Virus record (IMG/VR): IMGVR_UViG_3300038366_000033
Coordinates: 1 to 64,000 of that record
DNA from: a virus
Direction: 5' to 3' (one strand)
Length of the DNA stretch: 64,000 bases
The notes beneath the pieces were generated by a model that did not search any database, had not been told where the DNA came from, and saw only the letters and a list, made by a program, of their open reading frames with translations. Numbering within the stretch: the stretch's first letter is position 1; each line of letters starts with the position of its first letter. Positions 49,238 to 58,842 of this stretch are shown piece after piece. A program made the translations under genes and the position numbers.

Positions 49238-49579
49238 CTAGTTGAAAGTCTGGTTCTTCATGCTTTGTTTCGCCTTCTGTTTTTTCCTCTGCTTTTCCTT
49301 CTCTTCTTGATGCTCTTTCAGGAGCTCAAGATATGCAGCCAGTGTCTTCAGGGGCATCCCACGACGCCTGACCATCTCTGTGGACTCTACCTTTCTCTTA
49401 CCCACGATGTAGTCCAGAATCCCTCCAAGTGGTCCTTCTCTGTCTACCTTCTTCACGAAAGTGACTGGTTCCTCGTATCCGAAGATCTCTCTGTGGTTCA
49501 TCCCTCCTTCTTTCACAAGCTGGTAGACGGCTTCAGCCAGATCCCCGTCAGGGACTTGGTTACCTACCGACTCCAGCAT
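49238..49579 (-). CDS. Tail assembly chaperone-like protein (second)
   Basis: 113 aa ending in a very basic helix (EHQEEKEKQRKKQKAKQS). Begins 12 bases after the stop of the first chaperone-like gene in the -1 frame; no canonical slippery heptamer seen, so re-initiation at ATG 49579 is preferred. Confidence 0.6.
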   Translation of the reverse strand: MLESVGNQVPDGDLAEAVYQLVKEGGMNHREIFGYEEPVTFVKKVDREGPLGGILDYIVGKRKVESTEMVRRRGMPLKTLAAYLELLKEHQEEKEKQRKKQKAKQSMKNQTFN

Positions 49580-49590
49580 CTGTCGTCTCT

Positions 49591-49998
49591 TTATGCTTCT
49601 GGGGCTGGAAAATCCTTATCAGACATATCTACGCCATCGTTCCAGCCGAGTGAAGATACAAGCTTGTTTATCAGTACAGGAAGCTTACGAACGAGCAATC
49701 CGTTGATGAATTTCTTCGCCTCTTCGTTTTCCTGTTGTCTTGATTCGTTCAGACTCTCAGGCTCCTTCTCTCTTACATCATCGTAGTAAGGAAGGTAAGT
49801 TCTGTAGAGAATCTTCTCGAATGTGTCTGTCAGTTTCTCAACATCTTCTTCCGAGATGTCCTGACCGCCTTGACCGCCCATGGACATCATAGGTACGATA
49901 TCCTCTACCCTGACGTCAAGTTCAAGCTCTTCGCCTTCTATCTCGATTTTGATGGGTTCGTCCATCGACATGCCTTCAAATTTGTTTTCTAGTGTCAT
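49591..49998 (-). CDS. Tail assembly chaperone-like protein (first)
   Basis: 135 aa, acidic, directly upstream of a second small gene and the tape measure, as in gpG/gpGT pairs. Contains the MSMGGQGGQDISEEDVEKL segment. Confidence 0.6.
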   Translation of the reverse strand: MTLENKFEGMSMDEPIKIEIEGEELELDVRVEDIVPMMSMGGQGGQDISEEDVEKLTDTFEKILYRTYLPYYDDVREKEPESLNESRQQENEEAKKFINGLLVRKLPVLINKLVSSLGWNDGVDMSDKDFPAPEA

Positions 49999-50031
49999 AG
50001 ATCGTAGTAAACCTCTTCAAATATCGTGTTT

Positions 50032-50334
50032 TCAGTCGCCAAGTGTTGGCGTTAAGTCATCATCTTCATCGTCCGTGGATTTGCCTATCATTGCTTTCAA
50101 CGCGGCAACTTCGTCCTGAAGCTGCGATACACGTTCCTGAAGGATGTCCACGCGACCGAACTTATCCTCCTTCAGTGATGCCATGGCGTCGGCCATGACC
50201 TTCCAAACATCGTCGTCGTAGTGAAGCTTCGCCATTGAGATGTAATCGTTTTTGAGCTCCGTAGGTACATCGTAAATCTTGAAGTCAGTCGGATTCTCCG
50301 GCTGCCAAACTTCGTTGTCTTCTTCTTCTGTCAT
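50032..50334 (-). CDS. Acidic coiled-coil protein
   Basis: 100 aa. ILQERVSQLQDEVAALKAMI is a short coiled coil; both ends acidic. Lies between tail tube and chaperone genes; role unknown. Confidence 0.6.
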   Translation of the reverse strand: MTEEEDNEVWQPENPTDFKIYDVPTELKNDYISMAKLHYDDDVWKVMADAMASLKEDKFGRVDILQERVSQLQDEVAALKAMIGKSTDDEDDDLTPTLGD

Positions 50335-50344
50335 AATAGTATGA

Positions 50345-50362
50345 ACTCCCCGAAGGGGGAGT
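50345..50362 (-). terminator. GC-rich hairpin after the tail-tube gene
   Basis: ACTCCCC and GGGGAGT close a 4-base loop in the 34-bp gap. On the minus strand no T-run follows, so it may stabilise or process the tail-tube mRNA rather than stop transcription. Confidence 0.45.
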
Positions 50363-50368
50363 GTTGTT

Positions 50369-50974
50369 TTAAGGCGAGGGTGCTAGGTTGTCTTCAATGA
50401 ACCTATCAGCCACTCTACAAAGTGCCGTACCTGTGATTTCTGCCGCTCCGTCTCCGGCAAGAGAAATCTCTCCCATCTGCTGGAAGATTGCGTTGTTCAT
50501 CAGGTAATTCACTATCTCGTTGTCTGTGTCTGTTCCAGGATTAACCTTCTCTACCCTGAACAGGATTGCCTTGTTAGGACGGTTACCAATCGTGGTTCCG
50601 CCTTCGATACGTCTAAACTCACCGTTACTTGTGTCTGTGTCTGTAACTGTGGTTTCGGGCTCACCCATAAGCTCTTCGACAAGCGAGATATCTTGGAATC
50701 TTGCTGTAAACTCGATTTCCACAAGATCATGAGGGCTCTCTGTCATTACCTGTCCGCCAAACGTGTTCTGAACTTCAACACTGGCCTCAGGGTCTGTCAG
50801 AGTTATCTCAGTAAGAATCCCAGATCTGTCCTCTCCTGTAATCTGAGTGTCAAGAGTCGAGCTAGAATCAATAGTGCTGAGAGCAGGTCCTATAAGCACC
50901 TGTGCCTCACGACCGTGGAATACACGGTTATCTGCGTTTGCTGGTTGAGCTGATGCTGCTTCGTTATCTGCCAT
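50369..50974 (-). CDS. Major tail (tube) protein
   Basis: 201 aa. Beta-rich sequence with SVEVQNTFGGQ, VEIEFTARFQDISLVEEL and an end AAEITGTALCRVADRF, in the expected position. Probably the most abundant tail protein, consistent with the hairpin after it. Family call from composition and order. Confidence 0.7.
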   Translation of the reverse strand: MADNEAASAQPANADNRVFHGREAQVLIGPALSTIDSSSTLDTQITGEDRSGILTEITLTDPEASVEVQNTFGGQVMTESPHDLVEIEFTARFQDISLVEELMGEPETTVTDTDTSNGEFRRIEGGTTIGNRPNKAILFRVEKVNPGTDTDNEIVNYLMNNAIFQQMGEISLAGDGAAEITGTALCRVADRFIEDNLAPSP

Positions 50975-51189
50975 TATTCAATTTCACCTCCTTCGTCTGA
51001 TTCTGTCTCTGATTTTTCTTCATCCGGCTCGTCGTCAATTTCCTGTGGTTCGTTGTCTTCTTCCAGCAAAAAACGTCTGTCTTCTCTATATCTCTCTATG
51101 TTGTCTATCTCTACGTCTTTTGTCTCTTCTGTCTCAATCCTAGTACCTTTGATCAGCACTGGATAATTTGAAACATTTGTTAGCTTCAT
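50974..51189 (-). CDS. Small acidic protein before the tail tube gene
   Basis: 71 aa from ATG 51189 (MKLTNVSNYPVLIKGT), just after the upstream stop; the frame extends further but would overlap that gene. The tail is extremely acidic. TAATG overlap with the tube gene. Confidence 0.6.
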   Translation of the reverse strand: MKLTNVSNYPVLIKGTRIETEETKDVEIDNIERYREDRRFLLEEDNEPQEIDDEPDEEKSETESDEGGEIE

Positions 51190-51196
51190 AGTATCT

Positions 51197-51739
51197 CTAA
51201 TCAAAAAATTCAGCAAGGCTGACCGAGGCCGCATTCTGTGATGACCTCATCCTCTTCCTCATTTTTCCGATAGCTTTTGTCACGGCAGGCTCCATGAAAC
51301 TCCCTTCTTCCTTGTTGATTGGGGTGACCTCTAGTCTCCATGTGTCGTCGTAAATGCCTCTCATTTTTGCCCACTTGATGAGCTCCCTGTTCGGATTGTC
51401 ACTCCTGTCTGTGTAGTAGGCGTAATGCGATTTCTTCGAGTACTCGTGCCATGCAGCATAGTTCGTATTATCGTCGCTGTAGGCGTTTGCCGTTACCTCG
51501 TACCTGACACCGTCGGCCGTGTCTCCTTTCTTGTGAGCGTCTACGTTGTCGTGCAGGTCTCCCTCAAATCTGTCGAACTTCCTGCGAACAGATTCTTTGA
51601 TGGCGTCCTCAAGATCCTCTGCAAGCTCTTCGGCGGTCCGGTTCTCAATCCTAGAAGCGTTTTCGATAAACTGACCGGTGTTACCTTGGACCTTCCTTGT
51701 ATTGCTCTTGAACTGTATGTTGAGGTTAGTTACTGCCAT
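51197..51739 (-). CDS. HK97 gp10-like tail completion protein
   Basis: 180 aa. FIENASRIENRTAEELAEDL, the YAAWHEYSKKSHY motif and EEGSFMEPAVTKA match the gp10-type pattern (Y/W-x-x-x-x-E-x-G near the middle, F-x-x-P-A near the end). Sits at the head-tail joint. Confidence 0.75.
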   Translation of the reverse strand: MAVTNLNIQFKSNTRKVQGNTGQFIENASRIENRTAEELAEDLEDAIKESVRRKFDRFEGDLHDNVDAHKKGDTADGVRYEVTANAYSDDNTNYAAWHEYSKKSHYAYYTDRSDNPNRELIKWAKMRGIYDDTWRLEVTPINKEEGSFMEPAVTKAIGKMRKRMRSSQNAASVSLAEFFD

Positions 51740-52215
51740 TATACGTTAAACTCGAAACCTGCGGAAACGGTCGCAGTGTATTCATGGATTTTAAGGTCGG
51801 CTCGCTGTTGTGTCAGTACGCTCTTGGACGTATCCGTGACGCTGATGTTGTACAGTCGCACGCTCTTGAGATCAGTATTGTTTCTCAGACACGCAACCGC
51901 TTTCTCCACAAACTTTGGTGGGTGTTCGGCACGGGTGTCGTAGACAGTGATGTCGATGCTCAATACCGACTCCGTACGGCGGAACCCGATGATGCTCTCG
52001 TCGAACTCAGGTGTCATCAAGATGCCTATCGGGTATCGGTCCTCATCCTCAATGATTTCTCTGTCGGGATAGCTTCCTAGCCAGTAGTTGCCACTCTCTG
52101 TTTCATCCAGTTCAATAGTATCTCCTCCTAGGTTCTGGATGGTTCTAACATTCTCGTTCAGCACTCCGAATACCTCACTGAACGTATCCGAAACCAAAGT
52201 GGCTTTCTGTACCAT
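51739..52215 (-). CDS. Tail terminator/completion-like protein
   Basis: 158 aa from ATG 52215 (MVQKATLVSD); an in-frame GTG 52233 lies in the hairpin leader. Located directly upstream of the gp10-like gene, as tail terminators are; sequence similarity is weak. First gene of the tail operon. Confidence 0.6.
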   Translation of the reverse strand: MVQKATLVSDTFSEVFGVLNENVRTIQNLGGDTIELDETESGNYWLGSYPDREIIEDEDRYPIGILMTPEFDESIIGFRRTESVLSIDITVYDTRAEHPPKFVEKAVACLRNNTDLKSVRLYNISVTDTSKSVLTQQRADLKIHEYTATVSAGFEFNV

Positions 52216-52314
52216 AGTTGCTCTACCCGACACGGGTCAACTGAGAACCAGTCCACTCCGACACGGAGTCATCTGTCCTCTGATAAGAAGTCACGACTTT
52301 AGTCGCATTTATAA
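52216..52314 (-). promoter_or_regulatory. Tail-operon promoter with tandem-hairpin leader
   Basis: Minus-strand TATA box TTATAAAT at 52307-52314, predicted start near 52281. The leader folds into ACTCCG-aca-CGGAGT (52255-52269) and ACCCG-aca-CGGGT (52225-52237), two hairpins with the same loop. CGACT/AGTCG (52294-52305) lies beside the box as a possible operator. Confidence 0.6.
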
Positions 52315-52317
52315 GAA

Positions 52318-52638
52318 TTAACGTGTCTTGGTCCGTACAAGCTGAACCTTGTCACGGTTCAACGCGGTGTCGCCCTGGAAGCTGCCACGTACCTCAACCT
52401 CGTACTCTCCGAGAGGTAAATCTTCTGTAGTCTGCCAGTCGTACTTGAACTCGGTGTCGCTGATCTCGTCCATCTCTTCATTCTCCACGACGTCGCCAGA
52501 AGACAGATCTGTGATCTCAATATCGACATCATGGTCGCCGTTTGTGGCATCCGGCTCTATAATATTGCCTTCATCGTCTCTGAAAACCGTCTTGAATCGG
52601 GCCGTGTCACCAGCTTCATACTCTTTTATTATAGGCAT
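52318..52638 (-). CDS. Ig-like beta-sandwich protein
   Basis: 106 aa. YEAGDTARFKTVFRDDEGN and LPLGEYEVEVRGSFQGD match the strand pattern of small Ig/MG2-like domains in phage neck or fibre proteins. Confidence 0.6.
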   Translation of the reverse strand: MPIIKEYEAGDTARFKTVFRDDEGNIIEPDATNGDHDVDIEITDLSSGDVVENEEMDEISDTEFKYDWQTTEDLPLGEYEVEVRGSFQGDTALNRDKVQLVRTKTR

Positions 52639-52664
52639 AGTTTGAACACGGGTTTAACTCGTTT

Positions 52665-55600
52665 TTAAGTTTTTTCCAGCCCAGCCTCAGAAACAGTCTC
52701 CTTGTCCAGTTCAGCCACGGCCTTTCTGACGGCGGAAAGATTCGTTATGGCCTTCTGCAGTTTGTCTATCTCGACCGTCTCTGCAAGATCCAAGGCTGGT
52801 TCGAACGATGTAACTACATCATCTATATTGAGAAGCTCCTGTCGCTGCTTGGCTATGAGAAGCCGTATGTTGTCGACAAGGGTTATTGACTCTTGTACTG
52901 GTCGAAGCAATCTCTTACTGAATACATCTAGCGGCGAGATGCTCGCTGAAAGCCCACGTAACAACTTCGCCTCGGAACGAACTTTATCAGAGGATAGTAT
53001 AGCCTCTACAATTACTCGGGAAAGATCTACGGCTTCAGTATCATCAGGAATTATGGCCTCCGCTAATTCACGTAATAACTCAGCCTCAGTTTCGACTGTG
53101 TCATCTAGCTTCGCTCTTTCTGTAAGAGGCTTGGCTATATTCTTTATATCCGAGTCAGCTAGGTCGAGTGTCGCTGATAATCTGCGTAGAAGCTCTGCAA
53201 CTGTTTCGACTCTATCTTCTACATCTACCTCCTCATTTCTCACAAGGTTTGTAAGGCTCTGTGTCTCATCTAAGGCATTTACGTCCTCTAATACCTGTCT
53301 GGATAGAATCTTAGAGAAAACATCTTGGATAGATTGTGACTCAGATAGAACCCTCTGTAAAAAGAGTTCTTCTTGATCTGAGAGAGTCACGGCTTCGGCG
53401 ACAGACCTGAATAACGCATTACGAGAATCATCTGAAAGGACCACGGCTTGAGCCACGACTCTGAAAAGTTCTGCCTCAGTCTCCACATTATCCTCTGTAA
53501 CAATATCTTGGCTTACAACCTTACCTATCTCCCTAACATCAGAGTCACCAATGTCAAGCGAGGCGGAAATATCTCTCAGTAATGTTGCAACAGTCTCAAC
53601 TTTGTCTTCCGGTTGAATGCTTTCAGATTCTACCACACGGGCGGTCTTCGACACGCGGTCCTCTACGCGGAATGAGTCGTCTACAACAAGGTCAACAGAC
53701 TTCCTCACGGTATCCGCAACATCAACTAATTCATCGAGACCTCTGAACAGGCTGGCTTGAGTCCTGACATCGTCTTGGAGCGCTGCCGCCTCAGAGAGAA
53801 CTCTTAACAACTTTACATCGGCGTCATCAGAAGAAACTATGTCCTCTGCGAAGTTTCTGAACAACCGGGATTCGGAGGCGGCACTGTCTGACAGCACCTG
53901 TGTTTCCGACAGCGGTTTTGCCAACTGCTGTATATCAGAGTCATTCAAATTCATTGATGCTGTGAAAGCTCTGAGGAACTCAGAGCTCGTCTCAACGTCG
54001 TCGCCTACATCACTCGTTTCAGATAAAAATCTCGATAGAAGGTTTCTCAAACTGTCGTCAGGCTTCACCGACTGTAGGATATTTCTCGAAACAAGCACTT
54101 TTTCTACATCTTGTACATTTACAGACTCTTCCAGGAACTTGATAACTGAAGTCGTGGCATCTATATCAGTAGGAGTCACTTTCTCGGAGAAAGCTCTCAG
54201 AAGAGTCGCCTTCGCAGAAGCGTTGTCCTGAATATCTGACGATTCTATCAAACGTATGGCTCTTACAGAAAATGAAGATATGCTGTCATTTATATTAGGA
54301 GCTTCTGTTAGCTGTCTAAATAGCTCTGACTCTGACGCCACATTATCCGAAAGAGGAACGCCTTCAAGAATGGATAGTGCGAGCTCAAATTCTTCAGAAT
54401 CGTTCAAAACGATATCTTCAGATACAACTTTAAGCAGACGTGATGTCTGTGTATCAGACAGAGGGATGTTTTCCGAAATATCTCTGAAAAGCTCTGACTC
54501 TCTATTTACTACATCATCAGTTGATGCTGACTCAGAAAGCTGTCTGAGAAGTCTTACCGACTCACTGTCTATCACACTTGCTTGTTCAATAATACTTCTG
54601 AACAGTTCGGACGATGATGTGGCATTGGATGACGTAACAACAGACTGTATTTTCAGAATTGATACCGTCTTACTTAAAACATCGTCAAGAGATATGCTCT
54701 CTTTCTGGCTACGCTGTAAACTGGATACTGGTTGAACAGAGTCGTTTACAGACTCACTCTCCTGCACAACCTTTGAAAGAGACTTCCTGAAACTGTCCGA
54801 AGGATTTACGGACTCGCTTCGCTTAAGAGACGTAACAACGTTAGCCAAGTCATCCGTCTCAATTTGCTCGTTTCTATCCCTGAAGAACTGTGCCTCTCTG
54901 ACAGCGGTATCTTGGACAATAGGTGATTCTTCAAGCGGTTTTGAGATTTGTTTGATGTCTGCGTCACTCACAACAAGCGAGACATCAAGTGAACGTTTGA
55001 GGTCCGAGACGTTTTCAACTGTGTCAGACAAAGATTCAGCTTCTGTAAGCTCTCTTAAAACACTCTTATTGAAGTCGTCATTCACACTCACTGTCTGAGT
55101 TTTCACAGCTCTAAGAGACTTCTTTACGTCTGTATTAGGCACCACAACCTCATCAAAAATTCTTTCTAAGCTTGCGTCTTTATTAATTTGCGCAACGGCG
55201 TTGAGTGTTTCGCCGAAACTTCTGAACAACTTTGAAAGGGGTTCTAGCTGTTCTAGTAATGTAACTTGTTCGCTCCTGTCTCTCTTTAAATCTGCCTCGC
55301 TATTTATCAATATGTTGTTACTTAGGGATTCATTCTGTACTCTAAACAGGTCAGCGACATTATTAACTTGTGAATCGGTTACTAGGGCTTCACTTTGAGG
55401 TGATGAGAATAAGAATACAATTACATCATTAGGAATCACAGATTCAACTCTCTGTCTGAAGTATTCTGTGTCGCGGACAAAAGAATCACTTGCTGGTAAT
55501 GTTTCTTGGACATCCTTGGCAACCTGTTTTAAATCTGAGTCACTCACGGTAGTAGACGCAGTTTGAACGGCTTCGACCTGTTTAGTCACTAGGTCTGGGA

Positions 55601-56537
55601 AGTTACCCGCACTGTACTCCGAAGTACCTCCGCTGAACTCTGAGACGAAGAACTTTCCGCCGGCTCTGACGTCTGTAGCATCACCGCTGAAAGTAAATCC
55701 GGCCGGCTCCGATTCATCAAGTGAGAAGTTTGTAACAGGGTCAAAGGAGACAGATGTTCCAAAGTCAAAAGAGCTATTGAATTTATAGGCATAGGCGGTT
55801 GCACTGTTTCGTCCTGTGATAAACATTCTTTTCCCATTCGGACTGAAAGCCACACCTCTGGGGTTTGAATCAGCTCTGTCAACGGAGAAGCTCTGACTAA
55901 ATGAGGCTGTTGACAGATCAAATGCCGTGTTGAGAGAAAATTTTGACACGGACTGATTATCTTCATTTATCAAAAACAATGTGTTCCCGCCGTTGGCAAA
56001 CTCTAAATCAGCAAACCTTGTATTCTCCCCTAGAGTTGTCTGAAATGTAGGATTACCAATATCAAATGGCGTAGCTAGATTATACTCAGCAACGTTTACA
56101 CCTACCGAATCAACTATAAATAGTTTGTTTCCGGAGTCACCAAACTCTGCTGCACCAGCTCTGTCAAGGTCTGTAGCAGTAAAAGTCTTCTGGTTGCTGG
56201 CGGTGGAAACATCAAAAGGCGTTGACAAAGTATATTGATATAGTGTATCTGTGTCAGAATCTCCTCCTATAAGCACTGTACCGTCGTCGCTAAATCCGAC
56301 CCCGCTGTCAATATTTAAGCTACTTATGGAGTTTCTTGACGCACCGTCAAGCCTGAAGGGTGCATCTGCGTTTGCGATGTCTACAGCTTCAGTTAAAACC
56401 TGGCTAATAGTCTTGGCGGAGGCAATGTTGTCAACAAATGAGACAGACTCGTTTACTGACGCAGTTATAACGCTAGAGAGGTCATCGCTAGAGAGGTCAA
56501 ACTGTCTTTCATCATATTGAGCAGAATCAAAAAGCAA
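52665..56537 (-). CDS. Giant repeat fibre with N-terminal beta-propeller
   Basis: 1290 aa from TTG 56537, preceded by AGGTGGAT. Residues about 55-310 repeat a propeller blade pattern (TPFDVSTA, FDIGNPT, FDLSTASF plus GNKLFIVD/GKRMFITG). Residues about 330-1230 consist of dozens of roughly 22-residue repeats of the form E-x-ELFR-x-LSE-x6-D. Likely a long side or tail fibre for host binding. Confidence 0.75.
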   Translation of the reverse strand: MLFDSAQYDERQFDLSSDDLSSVITASVNESVSFVDNIASAKTISQVLTEAVDIANADAPFRLDGASRNSISSLNIDSGVGFSDDGTVLIGGDSDTDTLYQYTLSTPFDVSTASNQKTFTATDLDRAGAAEFGDSGNKLFIVDSVGVNVAEYNLATPFDIGNPTFQTTLGENTRFADLEFANGGNTLFLINEDNQSVSKFSLNTAFDLSTASFSQSFSVDRADSNPRGVAFSPNGKRMFITGRNSATAYAYKFNSSFDFGTSVSFDPVTNFSLDESEPAGFTFSGDATDVRAGGKFFVSEFSGGTSEYSAGNFPDLVTKQVEAVQTASTTVSDSDLKQVAKDVQETLPASDSFVRDTEYFRQRVESVIPNDVIVFLFSSPQSEALVTDSQVNNVADLFRVQNESLSNNILINSEADLKRDRSEQVTLLEQLEPLSKLFRSFGETLNAVAQINKDASLERIFDEVVVPNTDVKKSLRAVKTQTVSVNDDFNKSVLRELTEAESLSDTVENVSDLKRSLDVSLVVSDADIKQISKPLEESPIVQDTAVREAQFFRDRNEQIETDDLANVVTSLKRSESVNPSDSFRKSLSKVVQESESVNDSVQPVSSLQRSQKESISLDDVLSKTVSILKIQSVVTSSNATSSSELFRSIIEQASVIDSESVRLLRQLSESASTDDVVNRESELFRDISENIPLSDTQTSRLLKVVSEDIVLNDSEEFELALSILEGVPLSDNVASESELFRQLTEAPNINDSISSFSVRAIRLIESSDIQDNASAKATLLRAFSEKVTPTDIDATTSVIKFLEESVNVQDVEKVLVSRNILQSVKPDDSLRNLLSRFLSETSDVGDDVETSSEFLRAFTASMNLNDSDIQQLAKPLSETQVLSDSAASESRLFRNFAEDIVSSDDADVKLLRVLSEAAALQDDVRTQASLFRGLDELVDVADTVRKSVDLVVDDSFRVEDRVSKTARVVESESIQPEDKVETVATLLRDISASLDIGDSDVREIGKVVSQDIVTEDNVETEAELFRVVAQAVVLSDDSRNALFRSVAEAVTLSDQEELFLQRVLSESQSIQDVFSKILSRQVLEDVNALDETQSLTNLVRNEEVDVEDRVETVAELLRRLSATLDLADSDIKNIAKPLTERAKLDDTVETEAELLRELAEAIIPDDTEAVDLSRVIVEAILSSDKVRSEAKLLRGLSASISPLDVFSKRLLRPVQESITLVDNIRLLIAKQRQELLNIDDVVTSFEPALDLAETVEIDKLQKAITNLSAVRKAVAELDKETVSEAGLEKT

Positions 56538-56540
56538 AGA

Positions 56541-58445
56541 TCAATCCACCTTTTCAATAGTAACATTTGCATTTAGCACATCTGTTTCTCTACCTCCCTT
56601 TTCCTCGTTAGAAAATACCTCCAGACTATCGTTTTTACTCAGGTCTAATATGTGGGTGTTTCCAACGCCGTTCTGGTCTCCCGTTCTATCATTCCTAATG
56701 TAACACCTACACTCCGTCTCAGGTGTAAGGTTGTTAGAATTTACTCTAACAAACGATTTCATTATCTGTCTTCCTCCTCCTCCAATCTGTTTAAAATTGG
56801 TTGTATAACTTATTCTATATCTTCCTGCTTCGTTCACCGTTATTTTAGAGTCAGAGTTTTTTGTGAAGGGAGAGTCATTCTGCTCAACATTCTTGAATAT
56901 ATTTACAGCCACACCATTTTCTGCTCCTCCCTGCTGATTATTCAAATTTGATACGAATATGTCGCTAGAAGTGTTTAACGAATTTATCTCATTTTCTAAA
57001 GAGTTTATCTCAGTAACTAACGGGTCATAAGTTCCCTTAGTCCATCTATTAGCAATTGCCGTTCCATCACTAAAACTTTGAGCTGTTGTGTCTTCTTGAC
57101 CACGAAATACGCTCTTGAGAGTGTTTCCGCTTTTTTCATTGACACTAACAATCTCTCTCTTGTTGCCTTCTTCTAAACTTGCTAGAAACGGAGGACTCGG
57201 AAAAACAGATGCGTCTTTTACATCAATACTATCACTATTGGTTGAGATAGAACCGTTTAAACTGGTCTCTGCTCTATTGTCTACGTTTACAAATCCTGAA
57301 AGTCTTTTCTTTTCCGTAGAAGCATTCAAGGTTAAAGAAAAACTTGTGGTACTTGCAATATCTTTTGTTGCTGTGAATTGCTCTCCACTCCAACTAAAGA
57401 AAACCTTTCCTCCCTTGTCAGAGGCATCAAATCTACCTAAGATTTTATTTGGTGTTGTCTTAGAATCCATAACCGACACTTCATCAACGATACCATTGAA
57501 GTGGTCACCATTCACACCATTAGCACTTCCTCGTCCAATATTTAATTCAAGTCCTGATAAATCCAGGCTTCCACCCGTTCCTTGGCTTTTATTAGTAGTT
57601 GTGCTTTGCTCGACTCCATCAACAAATAATCTGACTCCTTGTGGTCCATTTCCTTTAGACGTATCTCTTATTGCATCTATCTTATGTATTCCAGAAGAAA
57701 GCGTATTAGTTGTTGCTACTTGGGTGGTGCTTGCGTTTGAATCTGTAAATCTTAATCTAAAATTACTTGCACCAAAATCTATATAGGCGTGAGGATTACC
57801 GTTAAACGAGCCTCCTGACGGCCCTACAACCGTTCCACTTGGTGAACCACCAATATCTACCCATGCCGATATGGTAAAATTAGATGTGTTTGGCATAACA
57901 TCACCAAAATCAATAAAGTCGTCAATTCCGTCAAAGTCATATCCGTCCTCAAAAACAGCAGATACAAGGTCAGGTCCGTCTATTGTACCGTCATTGTTAT
58001 TATTTGTAGAATCATTTGCATCTCCATTAAGATGAACTTTGGTTACGAAACTATCTGTTGAACTAGCCCAAGGATTATTCCCAACGCCTCCTGTTGCATA
58101 ATTAGTTCCGTCACCTGAACCTAAACCGATTACAATTTGGTCGTTACTATTCGAGTTCCAAGCCCCATAGACCCAAATCCATGCCTCTTGATTGGTGTCG
58201 TCAAAATATCCAAATTCATAATCCCTTGTAGTATCTTGGTCACCTTCAGTTATTACAAGTTCAGACCTTGAGTTAATATCATTGGTAAAAGCTGCATCTC
58301 CGTTGCCAGAATTTGTTGAGCTGTTTCCCCAAGTCACCTTAACAGGGACTACAAGATTTAATCCTGTAAAACTTGTACCATCGCTTAAGCTGTTTATTGA
58401 ACCAGCTTGCCTCTTATCCCAGTCATTTATGTCTACTGTCGCCAT
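56541..58445 (-). CDS. Receptor-binding protein with LamG-like and C1q-like domains
   Basis: 634 aa, rich in Asn and Ser and AT-rich, unlike the acidic neighbours. An N-terminal carbohydrate-module-like region leads to a LamG/concanavalin domain (DFDGIDDFIDFGD, FTISAWVDIGG, GIVDEVSVMD). The C-terminus (GRYRISYTTNFKQIGGG) resembles a C1q/TNF jelly roll. Probable host-recognition protein, with signs of horizontal origin. Confidence 0.75.
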   Translation of the reverse strand: MATVDINDWDKRQAGSINSLSDGTSFTGLNLVVPVKVTWGNSSTNSGNGDAAFTNDINSRSELVITEGDQDTTRDYEFGYFDDTNQEAWIWVYGAWNSNSNDQIVIGLGSGDGTNYATGGVGNNPWASSTDSFVTKVHLNGDANDSTNNNNDGTIDGPDLVSAVFEDGYDFDGIDDFIDFGDVMPNTSNFTISAWVDIGGSPSGTVVGPSGGSFNGNPHAYIDFGASNFRLRFTDSNASTTQVATTNTLSSGIHKIDAIRDTSKGNGPQGVRLFVDGVEQSTTTNKSQGTGGSLDLSGLELNIGRGSANGVNGDHFNGIVDEVSVMDSKTTPNKILGRFDASDKGGKVFFSWSGEQFTATKDIASTTSFSLTLNASTEKKRLSGFVNVDNRAETSLNGSISTNSDSIDVKDASVFPSPPFLASLEEGNKREIVSVNEKSGNTLKSVFRGQEDTTAQSFSDGTAIANRWTKGTYDPLVTEINSLENEINSLNTSSDIFVSNLNNQQGGAENGVAVNIFKNVEQNDSPFTKNSDSKITVNEAGRYRISYTTNFKQIGGGGRQIMKSFVRVNSNNLTPETECRCYIRNDRTGDQNGVGNTHILDLSKNDSLEVFSNEEKGGRETDVLNANVTIEKVD

Positions 58446-58454
58446 TCAAATACC

Positions 58455-58808
58455 TCATAAAGTCCAGACATTTCCTAAACTACATGGTTTACTTTCATCA
58501 GAACCATGTTTACAATCATGAATCCTTAATCTTGCCTGTTCAAAAGCTGACGAATTGTTTTGAATGTAGTTTTTAATCCAGTCAAATAAGTTATTTCCGT
58601 CCTTTGCCAATCCACATTCAACTACAACTCCGAGAGTATAAACTGTTTTTATCTCTCCATCACTTACAGTCTTAGAACCTGTATTAACATTTCTTTCATT
58701 TATTTCATAGTTGCCACTATCGAGCTGATTCTTAATGTCTGTTTGTTTTGAGTCAGCAGTAGTAGAATCAACAAGCTCGCTGTCAAGCTGTACAACTCTA
58801 TGAGCCAT
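58455..58808 (-). CDS. Protein of unknown function in the fibre block
   Basis: 117 aa with three Cys and a C-terminal CKHGSDESKPC. Preceded by GAGGAGGT. Sits between fibre genes; may be a fibre assembly or attachment factor. Confidence 0.6.
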   Translation of the reverse strand: MAHRVVQLDSELVDSTTADSKQTDIKNQLDSGNYEINERNVNTGSKTVSDGEIKTVYTLGVVVECGLAKDGNNLFDWIKNYIQNNSSAFEQARLRIHDCKHGSDESKPCSLGNVWTL

Positions 58809-58842
58809 TTTTTAATTACCTCCTCTTAAGCAAAAAAGGGTT

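Noticed and set aside
49575-49610. Programmed -1 frameshift between the two tail-chaperone-like genes
   Set aside because: The frames are in -1 relation and overlap over a few codons, but no X-XXY-YYZ heptamer gives re-pairing at both sites; re-initiation at ATG 49579 is simpler.
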